Origin: Epiperipatus broadwayi
Lineage: Eukaryota; Onychophora; Udeonychophora; Euonychophora; Peripatidae
Reading direction: 5' to 3'
Length of the DNA stretch: 64,000 nucleotides
NCBI GenBank assembly: GCA_028023455.1
Contig: JAQFVV010000275.1
Coordinates: 1,237,773-1,301,772 of the forward strand
Each line of letters begins with the position of its first letter. Within the stretch, counting starts at the first letter, position 1. Below, one piece after another: positions 10,255-21,739 of the stretch. The notes under the pieces were generated by a model. It saw only the letters and a program-made list of their open reading frames with translations, was not told the origin of the DNA and searched no databases. The position numbers and the translations under genes were made by a program.

Positions 10255-12189
10255 AGAAAACACAATTTTATTGTTACAGGATCATAATGAGATCATTAAT
10301 TAAATAAATTAATAATAATGGAAAAGTAGCAGTGCTGATATGAAAGCAGAAGAATCTGAAATGAGATTGTGCTTACAAATGAAGAAAACAAAATGGCTGA
10401 GTCTTTTTTCTAGGGCACTCCTTAGAGAAGTTTACTTAGGCTTGGTGTGGTCTCCAGAGTTCTCTGGTGCAACTGACATGAGATGCCTGTTATATGAAAA
10501 TGATCCTGGGAATGTCAACTGTTTATGGGACAGGGCATGAAGAACGTCTATGGGTTCAAACTCATCGCAACCCTCCAGACTAGAAGCACATAACATATAT
10601 CATCAATGCAGCATAACACTATGTCTTTAATGACATGAAATGGAAGTTATTACTTTAATGTACATGAATCTCACTCAAATGCTATAAGTTAGGCAATTAA
10701 TGTTATACCATGTAATGTATATGTGAAAGATTTAATTCATAAAGAATAGATTTTAAAATTACCCCCTACTCTTTCCTTGCTATTTAACATATTGAAATCC
10801 CACCCTTGCAAATTTGATAACTTTAAAATAATCAAGTCTTTGAAATATTAAGACAGTAGCATTGGAATATGGAATATATAAAAAAAACAGTAACAATAAG
10901 AAATCACCTTTTCAGAATTAAGTGAGTGACATATAAAATATTTAACAGTGATAATTTTTGGGGGATTTAAAATTATACATAAATAACACTCTTTTGATGC
11001 ATTAAAAAAGATCATGAAATTAGGTCAACTTGAGAAACAATCTGGTGAGCATATTAATTAAGAATGTAAGTACATCTAATTCAAAAGGGTGGGTTTTTTA
11101 TTAGCCTCGACCCAAAGAGGTCTGAATAGATAGTGAAAAATAACTTTATACATTAGGCTCACAAGATTGTTTAGATTGGCAACTTAAAATAATAAAATAA
11201 AACATAGTTTAAAATTAAGGTAGGAACTGCACCAAAATTAAAGAAATAAGAGCATATGACAGAATTTACATATAAAAGAAAAATTATTAGTATGAGAGCA
11301 AATTTACATTAATAGTTACCAAAAAAAATTTAATTTAACTAAGAAATCTGGATAGCTGAGGTTCACATTAGTTTTAGAAGGAATTAGATGTAAATTTCTT
11401 AGGCAGTTCTTAGGTTAATTACCTTGCTATATTAAAGAGTCTATTTTTACAGTTTGGCTCCAGCATGGCAAATTAACAGGATTCAAATGATTTCCAATGT
11501 AGTAGCAAATTTCCATTAGGCATTTCTCCATTCTTAGATTATACTTTCTATCATTTTTGGGGCATCAGCAAGATAATTATTGGTGGCAAGAGAAAGATCA
11601 GCAAAAGATGAGAAAAGGTGATTAGTTTGACTACTTGTTGAACATTTTGGAAAATAAAGTAGCATGAAGTCCTTTTACGACAATTGATCAACAAACTAGT
11701 TGTCTCTTGGTGGTCAAAAATTAACCCAATATATACTACCCTCAGGTATTTGTGGAATGCTTTTAATATCCTTTTTAAATTTCATTTGTGATTACTACCT
11801 AGTAGGAATTTTTCTTATTTCTTCACCTATTGTTTTGGAGATGCAATTTTTAGATAATTTGTCCAAAAATATATTCAAATCTATTTTGAGATTATAAATA
11901 GATTTGATAAAATGTTAATTGCAAAAATAGAATAATTTAATTTCTTTTTTTATTTTTAGTACAGTTTAATTAGGCATTCTTTCCCAAAATTAGACAATGT
12001 AAAATTTCCAACCTTTTAATTATTTTTGGACAATTAACAGTTGCATACTCCATCTTGGATTTTTAAAAGAAAAAAAAATACAGTTTTTTAATAAAGAATT
12101 TAAACAAAAAGTTTTAATTTTACAAACTTCAAAAAAATATTTGTAAAATTAATGTCGTGTTAGTAATTTCTCCTGTTTTATATATATAT

Positions 12190-12757
12190 AATTATATACC
12201 AATCAGTAACCACCTAAATATTCACAGTAAAAATAGTAATCAATATCTCTCACTGCTGTCAAGTCAACCTTCACACCTTTTAATAGCAAGAATGGAAATC
12301 CCTTCTTACTAATGGTCAATTGAATATATATGGACACTTAAAGATTGCAACTTGACTACAGAGTATGAAATATTGATACAATGAAGTTTAAATAATCCTC
12401 TTTAAGCATGAAATAAACATGTCACTGTAATGCATACTAATAAATAGTCAATTATAACATTACAAACTGCAATACTTTTAAATTGCTCATGTATTATTTA
12501 GAAATAATAAGTGAAATAGTGCTTAAAGCTAAATGGGATAATGATGTAATTAGATACCAACCAGTAATCATCTAAACATTCACAGCAAATAATAGTAATC
12601 AATATCTCTCATTGCTGTCAATGGTCCATTGAATATATATGGACATTTAAAGATTGCAACTTGATTACAGAGTATGAAATATTGATACAATGAAGCTTAA
12701 ATAAACTTCTTTAAACAATACATGAGCAATTTAAAAGTATTGCAGTTTGTAATGATA
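12190..12757. repeat. Diverged duplication with inverted ends inside segment A
   Basis: The block at about 12198-12415 (containing AATCAATATCTCTCACTGCTGTCAA) is repeated directly at about 12555-12715 with CTCTCATTGCTGTCAA. The block at 12459-12500 (CATTACAAACTGCAATAC) recurs inverted at 12714-12757. The arrangement is absent from segment B, so it arose in this copy. It is probably a foldback insertion plus local duplication. Confidence 0.55.
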
Positions 12758-12784
12758 TATATATATATATATATATATATATCT

Positions 12785-12826
<42 letters not shown>
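12754..12826. repeat. (TA)n microsatellite with one interruption
   Basis: Two TA runs separated by CTATCA near 12782. Confidence 0.9.
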
Positions 12827-12828
<2 letters not shown>

Positions 12829-13454
12829 CTGTACCTAATATATTCTGATTTTATTAATAATAAATAATAATAAAAAATATTAAAACTAAACTTTATAAAT
12901 TTTTAGGTGCACATCTCAAACATATAAATAAAATAGATATACATGAATATAGGAATGGTATGGAACATAAGTTTAAACATGGGTTAGTAACTTGATAAGT
13001 ATGAAGGACCATGAAGCTCAATCATTAATTAGGATTGACTGCTTCAATATATATATATATATATAATTAACATTTAAATATGTAATAATTTTAATGTTAT
13101 TTATCTACATTCTTTAAAAGTTTTTTGATGTTTCAAAGAGCAATATTGATGAAAAAATTAATTAACTTTGTGTTGCTCAAACCTGATGCCACTAGAAAAT
13201 CATCTGAAAATCCAACAAACACAACTACCCAAATTATTTGAAATATATCCAAAAATTCAACTTTATCTTAAAGTTCAAATGCAAATTTTAGCAGTGATTT
13301 AACTGTGTTAAAGATTTGCACAGGTTCCTACTTTCATTTTTGTCAGGTGCATAGTCTTAAGGTTATAGCCATAATATATATATTACTTTATGTGATGAGT
13401 ATGCACTTTATAAATTTAATTATTACAATTTTACAGTCTTTTTATATAAGCTTA

Positions 13455-13860
13455 ATGTTATTAAACAAGGCAGAGCCCTTAAACAAATTTATTTTGACTA
13501 ACATTATTTTTAAGTAAACATTTAAAAATATAATTAATTAATTAAATATCACAAAAATGTGTAAGAATGCTGTTATTTAGCTGCAGCCTCTATAGAAATT
13601 TTCTGATTTTTCAAGAAGCATTTGACAAAAAGTTCAATTAACTTTTTTGTGAGTCATATACATTTCTATCAATCCAAACCAATGTCATCAGTAGCCCAGA
13701 AAATGTTTTAATCAAACACTGCAACTTGAAACAGCAGAAAATTTCTACAGAGACCATAGCATTATTACATATTTTATGGTGTTTAATTAACTAATTTGTT
13801 TAAGTGTTTACTTCAAAATCAAGGTTAATTAAAATGAACTTGTTTAATGAGTTTGTCATG
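13455..13860. mobile_element. Foldback element
   Basis: The left arm (about 13455-13615) and right arm (about 13735-13860) are imperfect reverse complements over roughly 130-150 bp. The best-preserved block is TAGAAATTTTCTG at 13597-13609, matched by CAGAAAATTTCTA at 13735-13747. There is no coding capacity. It could be an old MITE or a simple inverted duplication. Confidence 0.45.
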
Positions 13861-13869
13861 TCTAATATT

Positions 13870-16800
13870 AAATGATACAAAGGAGGGGTTTTTGCACTAA
13901 GCTTTAAGATCATGTTTAACTCTGTGGGCTTATTTAATAAATATTGGGTGGCTATTATTTTTGGAGTCTCATTTTTGCTGAGCCATTGGTAGTGTCTGGT
14001 GTGATTGATAAAATTGTATGATTAGTAAGAAATTTGATATTTTTTTATCCATAAATGCTTCCTGAGACACCAGAAAACATAAATAATATCATAATTATTA
14101 TACATGTGAATCAAATTCAATTAACTAATGTTTACATTCACAATGAATGAAACTTTATTCTGAATGTTGCTATTGTTTAAATTGGCTTTCAGAGATTTCT
14201 TCACTTGCATTTAGATTCATATACTCTGAAATGTAATCTTTCTAATACTAATGTAATTATATTCCTCTTTTTAATGACCAAACATTTTATTTTTAAATCA
14301 TCAGAAAATGTTTTTGTTTAATGATTATTTGCATTTAACACTTACACATTGAAAAATTATTTTATTATTCACATCCTGCAGATAATGTCGGTAACCTGGG
14401 TTGTTGTTAATAATTAAATATGTATAAAAAAAGTGAGAATAAAATATTATAGTAATTTATGATTTTTAAAAATGTTATAAAGTTAACGATGCATTATAGT
14501 TTGACGTTTAGATTGCAAGCAGTAAAGAAATTTACTTCATTTTGTTTCACTCATCTGACTAAATTTTCTTTATTGAGGGCAGTTTTAAACAATAAAAAAG
14601 CTATTTTTTTAAGTTAATTTCTGTGCTTATTTTATGAAAGAGTATTTATTAGTTGTCTTTTTAAAAATGTTTGGAAATTTTCTAATCTATCATATTTTCA
14701 CGTCTTGTGAAACATCAAAATGACTTGTGTCAATATTTTAGACAACCTATGATACATTGCAAAATCAATTGAATTGGAAAATGATGAAGTTTTTTTTTTA
14801 GATTGCTTACAGTTTAAATTTCTAGACAAATATTTAATAAACATTATTTTGATTTTTAAAAACATAGCTTTTCATATTTATATATCTATCTTACTCAGGT
14901 TGTCTATACTTAATATTAAAATAACAGATATTTATTCTATTAGTAAGATCATTAAAGAGTTGAGCTATCTATTGTAAATTTAAATAATCAGTGTCTCATT
15001 ACCAGAATATCTATTGTATTTTAAATCTCTATTCTCAAGTTAGTTTTTGGTATTCACTTTTACAATGAGTTTTGGAATCCAAAGCTGAATGTAATGCAAT
15101 TAATTATTTAGAAACCACTTTTAATTCCATTATTTCATTCAAACTATTAAGCTAAAATTCTATTCATCCTAAAATCTTGAGCCTGAGCCAAACCAGCTTG
15201 AACATGTGTGTAGATCTGATCACCGTTCAAAATTTATATATTTTAGTACCATCAATACGTTATTAATAATTGCTAATTTTTACTATGGCTAGGAACACTA
15301 ATAATAACACTTAATTACTCAATCTCGACCCACATCTGATAAAATAAAAACAACTTTCTATTCTAAAATCATTTACATAAGCTTGAGTAATTAATAAATG
15401 TCTGATATCCTATTATATTTTTAATAAACAAGTAGATCGTTTAACACTAGATTTTACTTTACAGCTTTTGTTTTTCAATATGTTGTCTATAATGCCTGAA
15501 TAGGATTTAAAAATGATTTTATTATCACTATTATTAAAAGCCATTCATAAATGAATATGGACTTTCTAACTCCTAAAGAAAAGAAAAAATAACAAACGTA
15601 GAGAGAAAGACAATTAGGAAAAAAAATAGAAAGATTGAAGAATTGCTGTGAGTGTAAATAAACAATAAAAATGTGATTGCGCAAATACACAATCCTATCA
15701 TTGAGCTTAGCATAGAAAGATAATTGATGAAATAAAAAAGTCAAAATGACTCTGCCCTATAATTATCTAATTGAATGAAGTGATTTTACTATATAAAAAA
15801 ACTGCATAAAAAAGAACAGATAATACATTTTTTTATATCTATTAAAATTCATCATATTGATTTAAAGTCATATATTTTTTTTTTTTATTTACCATAATCT
15901 TTCAACCTTTATAAAATTATTCCATTATTTACAATTTAGGTTGAATCTAATTTATTTGTATGTTTCTGTGATTAAAAAATAATTCGTATCTAATTTTTTT
16001 TTTTCAATAGTTATAAAAAGCCAATAACAAAAATGTGTAAACAAAAGGATGTAAAACACATGGAAGTAAGCATAAAATAATTTTAATAATAAAAACAAAA
16101 AATGTGCTGTATATAATAACAAAAATGTTTTACATATTTTATAATAAATATTTCTGTTATAAAACTAGAATTTAATGAACTTAATTAAAATGTGATTAAG
16201 AAATTTTTCAACAGTGACATTATATTATTTACTTTGAAATATGTTCATTATGTGAATTTGAAAAATAAATTTTAATTACAATAAAATAAAAAAACCTTTT
16301 TAGAAAAAAAATAAAAACAAAAATTAAAGTTGAGCTATAAGATTTTAATAGTAAGAAGTAACTTTAAAACATTTTTATATAGTTACTACATTTGATTTTT
16401 TTATTCAATCTTATATTATGATATATAATTACTTTTTTGTTATGCCTACAAAACTGTAAAACTATTTATCTTTACACACATATTTTTATTAAATAATATG
16501 AGAGCTTCTCTTACTCATGACTAGTAGGAATTGAGACTACATCTTAATATCCAATGCAAATGAATATTTTTATGTGTATATGTATATATACATAGATGTG
16601 TATTAGATAAACATAATTTATCAGCATCATATCTTTTAACCAAAGTTTATATCAAATGTCAATTAAATAACCACAAAAGTATTCCTAAATTCTAATTTGT
16701 TAGATTAATAATCACTACATTGTTAAATGCTTTTATTTAAGTTAGAAAGTCAGTTTGTTTGTTTAGAAAAAAAATTAAAATTAAGATTTAATAAATTTCT

Positions 16801-17290
16801 GTCAAATGAAATTCTTTTAAATCTTGTAAATGTGTTGTAAATTGATGATAATGTAATATGACAATTAAATATTTTAGGTTGGTTGTCAGGTTTCTTTACT
16901 GTAAAATAATTGGCAGACTCAATTACAAATATGTTAATATCAGTTCAGTAAGTTTTCAGTTATGTATATGAGAAGGCAGTGTATATATAGCTTAGACTAA
17001 AAAGTGTTAACCAGCTATGTGATTATTACGAAGAGACTCCGTAGCTAAAAATTTTTTGGAGGTAGCATGCGCCATCTCTTGGTCAATTTTGGTCGCAATT
17101 TCTTCATTTTAGGCTTATTTGATAGGAAATTCAATGTTTAAAATTGTAGTTCTAAAAACATCCGCATATAGCATTATATTTTTTTTAAAAAAATCAATTT
17201 TCTTTACTGCCTATTGGTTCATAGGTGTGTCTTTTTCTCTGATTGGATACCTACCAAATCTGGAAATGTCTTCTAGGCATGTTTCTAAAT
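13870..17290. other. A+T-rich non-coding stretch
   Basis: I find no supported gene, RNA or mobile element in this 3.4 kb. Open frames (67 codons at 14774 plus, 85 codons at 15744-15487 minus) have random A+T-rich composition. Confidence 0.55.
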
Positions 17291-17299
17291 GACAGATTC

Positions 17300-17905
17300 A
17301 GAAATGAAAATGAAGATGTACACATTTGTAATTGATTTTGATGTAAATAATTATATTTATTGTAATTTTTTATGTTCACAAATAAGATAATATAGTGCTC
17401 TATCAAAATATAAAGTTTGACTCAGAAAATTTTAAATATTACAAGAAAAATACATTTGGATAAATAATCCGTAACAAAAAACAATTATCGTTACAGACCG
17501 TAATCAGGCATTTCTAAACTAAAAATTCAGAATTGAAAATGAAATGTAGTACACTTTCATATTTTGAAGTAAATAATTATATCTATCATGATTTTTCATT
17601 AATTTATACAAATATAAAGTTTGATTCCAAAAATGTTAAATATTACAAGAAAAATAAGTACAGACAAAATCATCTTTTTTCAAGTTAGGTGGTTCATGCT
17701 AACGATTGTAATTTGCACAGTGGGAGTCTCTAAAAAAATAAATGATAGAAATAAAAATTAAAGGTTTTACATGTTCGTAATTGATTTTGTAGTAAATAAT
17801 TACATCTATTGTAATTTTTTACATTCATAAATAAGATTTGATGTTATTTTATGGAAATATAAAGTTTGATTTGGAAAATTTTAAATTTTACAAGAAAAAT
17901 AAGCA
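17300..17905 (+). repeat. Degenerate tandem repeat, three units of about 205-245 bp
   Basis: The block AATATAAAGTTTGA, followed by a TTACAAGAAAAAT block, recurs at about 17405, 17610 and 17855. Each is preceded by a GTAAATAATTA / TTGTAATTTTT-type block. Units share order but are diverged and carry indels. I see no coding capacity. Confidence 0.65.
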
Positions 17906-17909
17906 TGCT

Positions 17910-18640
17910 GGAAATAAAAAGAGAATTATTTGACAGCTGGAGAACTGAATAATGACACAATCATTGGTTGGAATATAATTTTTTTGTTTTACTGCTAGTT
18001 ATTTTTTACACATTTTTTAATATTTTTCTACAGTTATTAACATTATTTTTAATTTTTCGTTACATTTAACCAATTTGAATCTAAAATTATTCAATTTTTA
18101 AAAGCTGAATTAAAAAAATTCTGTGTATTTTAGATTAATATTTTAACAATAGAAACTGGCTGGAAATGAAATGGATGAATCATATTGTTCTCAGGTTTAA
18201 GTAGTGGGACAATAGAAAATTAGACAAAGATTAAAAAGTTAAAAGAATCAGTTAAAGGGTTAATGATAAATTAAAATTGAAATAAAATAAATTTTAAAAT
18301 CTGTTGATTGTAAAAGTTTTCTTTTTTAAAAAAAATGTGTGAAATTTTATTTTCTCTTGATTGTAAAAGTTGATTTATACAAAACACTTTCTCATTGTAA
18401 ATAATCTTTAATATGGTGATTTTCCTTTCAAGAATTAAAAAGTATGTGATATAGTTTTTAATTTTGAATTGGAACAATCACCAAAAAATCTGAATAATAA
18501 AAAATTAAAAACATTTTATAATAAATGTTTTATTTACTGTACAAATACTAAAAATTTATAAATAATATATATATAATATTTTATAATAACTGCTTTTACT
18601 AATTGTGGACTAAAAAGTATAAAAATAATTGCTTCCTCAA
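17910..18640. other. A+T-rich non-coding stretch
   Basis: Nothing recognised. Short open frames only. Confidence 0.5.
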
Positions 18641-18643
18641 CCA

Positions 18644-18790
18644 TAATTGGGACTTTATATTTAAGTTGAAATAAAAGAATCCAATGTCCAATAATTAATT
18701 CAATCTCCACTTTTCATAATAGGATTGAATTAATTAATTTATGGACATTCTGCTTTTATTTCAAGTTAAGTATAAATACTCCAATTATGT
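18644..18790. mobile_element. Short foldback (MITE-like) element
   Basis: Arms of about 65 bp pair: CCATAATTGGGACTTTATAT near 18641 with its reverse complement ending CTCCAATTATG near 18788. TTGAAATAAAAG recurs inverted in the middle of each arm. The loop is about 15 bp. It is flanked on the right by (ATGT)/(TA) microsatellite sequence. Confidence 0.6.
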
Positions 18791-18862
18791 ATGTATGTAT
18801 GTATATATATATATATATATATAATTATATATATATATATATATATAATATATATATATATA
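18788..18862. repeat. (ATGT)/(TA)n microsatellite
   Basis: A short ATGT run followed by two TA runs separated by AATTA and ATAATA interruptions. Confidence 0.9.
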
Positions 18863-18913
18863 TGATAAACAAAAAAAGTTATAAATTTCTTAACTTGCTT
18901 TTAGCTTGCATTT

Positions 18914-19238
18914 TATGATCACTAGATGCAGCTTTACCAATAGCTCCTAACAAGCTTTTGTTTACATAAACACCGAGAGAGATAGAATTCAATATCTCTT
19001 TCATTGTCTCCACCTCCAGACTAGCTAGTTTTGAGCTAGTTAGTATTTATCAAACATGTTTCTATCAGTTTGCTTTCAAACTGATAGAAATGTGTTTGAT
19101 AAATGCTGATTTTAGAGTTAGTATTTAGATCTAGTTTCTAGTCTCCCTACCCTTCAAAAGAGATATTGAATGCTATCTCTCTTGGCATTTATGTAAACAA
19201 AAGCTTGTTAGGAGCTATTGGTAAAGCTCCATCTAGTT

Positions 19239-19243
<5 letters not shown>
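18914..19243. mobile_element. Foldback element, family 1
   Basis: The left arm carries GCTTTACCAATAGCTCC, AACAAGCTTTTGTTTACATAA and a GAGAGATAG...AATATCTCTTT block. The right arm (about 19155-19243) is its reverse complement and ends GCTCCATCTAGTTATCAT. A smaller inner hairpin (TTTCTATCAGTTTGCTTTC with its complement, 19058-19092) sits between the arms. Related elements lie at 24471, 49275 and 62120. No transposase is present. TA microsatellite follows on the right. Confidence 0.7.
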
Positions 19244-19274
<31 letters not shown>

Positions 19275-19328
19275 AACTAGATGGAGCTATATTTAAATTA
19301 TATATATATATATATATATAATTTAAAT
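19241..19328. repeat. (TA)n runs with a duplicated foldback end
   Basis: A TA run (about 19242-19270), then an inverted copy of the family 1 end (GATAACTAGATGGAGCT at about 19271), then another TA run between inverted ATTTAAAT-type sequences. Confidence 0.75.
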
Positions 19329-19329
19329 A

Positions 19330-20640
19330 TAAAATGTAAACTTTATTAAAAATCAAATCTCTAGAAGTTAATATTAAGACTATTTTTATTTCTATTTCAT
19401 AGATGCAAATATTGATAAAAATAAGTTTTAATATGCATTTCAATAATCCAGATTTTTTTATCTAACTCAAGCCACATGTTTATTTCAATCACATACTATT
19501 ATTATGCATTTTTATGAAGTAAATAAAGTTACTTTAGAAATGCTGTATTTTTGACCAATACCTATTTTATGCAATTGTCATTCAATAAATATATAAATAA
19601 TACTAAATCATTTTTATTTAGTTAGATCTTATATAGTAAGATTAAATAAAAAGTAAAGGTAATAGTAATTTCTAGAAATATAAGATCGTGCACATGAATG
19701 CAGTGACATAATGATTAAAAACAAAATAATCATTGTCAGTTTACAAAAATTAATATATACATATATATGAATTTTAATAAGTATATATCTGAGTTTTAAA
19801 AAGTGTAATATTTTTAAACTAATAAAGAAGACTTTAAGATTGCTTATGTATTTACTAAATAATTGTTATTTGAAGCAAATGTATGTCAAAATATGGCATC
19901 TATAAGTAATGTTTCTCTGTAATGCATATAAAACTATAAATATTAACAATATGTGTCTTCATAGCTTGGCATAATTGCAGAGATTTCATTTGGTCAACAT
20001 TTATATTAATAGCTATTACATATTTTTTCAATGTCCACAGCCATTTAATCGATGTCTATTCAAAATAATGATAATTTTAATAGAAGTAGAACATTGTTAA
20101 TTTGCCTCTTTCAAATAATAACGGGTTCTTTAAATCTTAATAACTATCAGATTAGATTCTTTTAGATTGAGTTAATATTAGCATTTTGCATCTAATCTTA
20201 AAAGTATGCAAATTAAAAAAAATAATCTCCACAATTTGAAAATAAAATAAAATTGGTATTAGGGTGAAATTTGTTTGTTGTTGTTTTTTTAATTAGCAGT
20301 TATTTTTAAACTCATTACTTTTGATTTCTTTTTTAAAAAATAGCAAAAATATAACTTTATAACTTTTTTAAAAAAAAGTAAAGTATTACTTGTAAATGCT
20401 AAATCTTGAAGAGCATTATGAAAATAGGTGATCTAAATTTTAAGCAAGAAAAATAATATTTATTTCTATTAAAGTCCGTGATAGAAAAATGATTAATATG
20501 ATATAAAATTAATAATTACAGTATTATACTGTTATTCCATAATGTTAGCATTTAATAAGATAATGAAAAGTAAATAAATAATAAATATTTATATATTAAT
20601 ATTATTATCTCTAAATATAATATATAGAATATATTTATAA
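19330..20640. other. A+T-rich non-coding stretch
   Basis: No gene, RNA or mobile element is supported. Confidence 0.5.
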
Positions 20641-20644
20641 ATAT

Positions 20645-21735
20645 TTATCTCATATCATCATCAAACATGATCAATTCACTGCAGTATGAAGGTCTCACCA
20701 AGTTCAATCTATCTTCTGTGATGTCTAGTCTACCTTTTATTTATCACCCTTGCACCCTTTCTTATTTCATCCATATATCTTACATGTGGCCTCCTTCTGA
20801 GTCTTTTACAATCTCTTTGAATCCAGAATTATTAATCTATTATCATCTCTTCTAGTAATATGTCCAGCCAACTTCTATCTATTCTTTCAACAAAGTCAGT
20901 AACATGTGTTTGTTTTCTTACCTGTGTATTGCATTTTTGACCTCTTTTTGTTACTCCTAACATGTATCTCTCCATACTTCTTTGAGTGATCTAAAGTCTC
21001 TGTATTTCTCTTCTATTCAGTATCTAAGTCTCAGATCCATAAGTAAGGCCTTGTAAAACACATTTATTAAAAATCTACCATTTCAGACATATAGGCATAT
21101 TTCATTTCAATATTAAGTTATTTCTATCAAAAGCACTCCAACCAAGTTTAATTCTATGACTAATTTCAACCATTATGTTTGCATCTGTAGTAATAATCTG
21201 ATCAAGGTATTTTTAATTGTTAGCTTTTTATAACTCATCATAATCAATCTTTATTTTCATCTTTTGAGAAAATCCATTGAACATTACTTTAGTCTTTTTA
21301 ATGTTTACCTTTAGTCCTATTTACTTATTTTCATTTGATAATTCTTGCAACTGTTTCTGAAGCTCTAAAGCATTATTTGCAAAAACAACTACTTTGTCTG
21401 CAAAACTAAATAACTTAAATAATCTCCATTTACTTTTACTCATTTAGATTCCCATTTTAATCCACAAAATATTTCTTAAGCCAATAAAAAATTTAGGAGA
21501 TATGGAGTCACTCTTCTCAATGTTAACCTTCCTAGTATCATTATGTAATATAATTGTGGCTGTTATAGTTTTACAAATATCCTTCAGAATATGACAATAT
21601 CCTGGATTTATAATTTGATGGCCCAATGCTTTAATCATTGAAAAAATGCTTACATAATCAAATGACTTTTCATAATCTACAAATCCAAAGCATAATGGCA
21701 ACTCATATTCATTAGTTCTAATGAATACATTAATT
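20645..21735 (-). mobile_element. RTE-clade non-LTR retrotransposon, truncated copy
   Basis: The minus strand shows part of a reverse transcriptase followed by the element's 3' end. The 3' end carries the decayed equivalent of the GHIARRDDNR region near 20860 and a GATGATGAT-type tail near 20650-20665, matching the copies at 38.65 and 42.30 kb. It is 5'-truncated at about 21735, with many lesions. Confidence 0.8.
21444..21701 (-). pseudogene. RTE-clade reverse transcriptase fragment
   Basis: The 85-codon open frame begins with LCFGFVDYEKSFDYV, equivalent to the FVDYEKAFDS catalytic block of the copy at 39.6 kb. It continues through ATIILHNDT to a decayed version of the RQGD-SPKLF block (here DSISPKFF). 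The first catalytic Asp region is kept, but the RQGD motif is lost and the FADD box is not readable. It is a non-functional fragment of a LINE reverse transcriptase, with no host role implied. Confidence 0.8.
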
Positions 21736-21739
21736 TATT

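Larger units (their letters stand above)
10300..13060 (+). repeat. Paralogous segment A, main part
   Basis: Non-coding sequence colinear with about 59520-61690. Shared landmarks in order include CTATGGGTTC (10548 and 59817), CACCAAAATTAAA (11230 and 60620), TTTAATTATTTTTGGACAATT (about 12015 and 61247), AAATTCAAATCTATTT-like sequence (11873 and 61127), CATCTCAAA (12912 and 61532) and GATTGACTGCTTCAATATAT (13034 and 61647). Divergence is moderate with many indels. Segment A has extra inserted sequence near 12190-12830. A 66-codon open frame at 10340 is not conserved in the second copy and is not called. The segment is either an old duplication or a large dispersed repeat of unknown class. Confidence 0.7.

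Noticed and set aside
10340-10540. A 66-codon open frame in segment A
   Set aside because: The matching part of segment B does not keep the frame.
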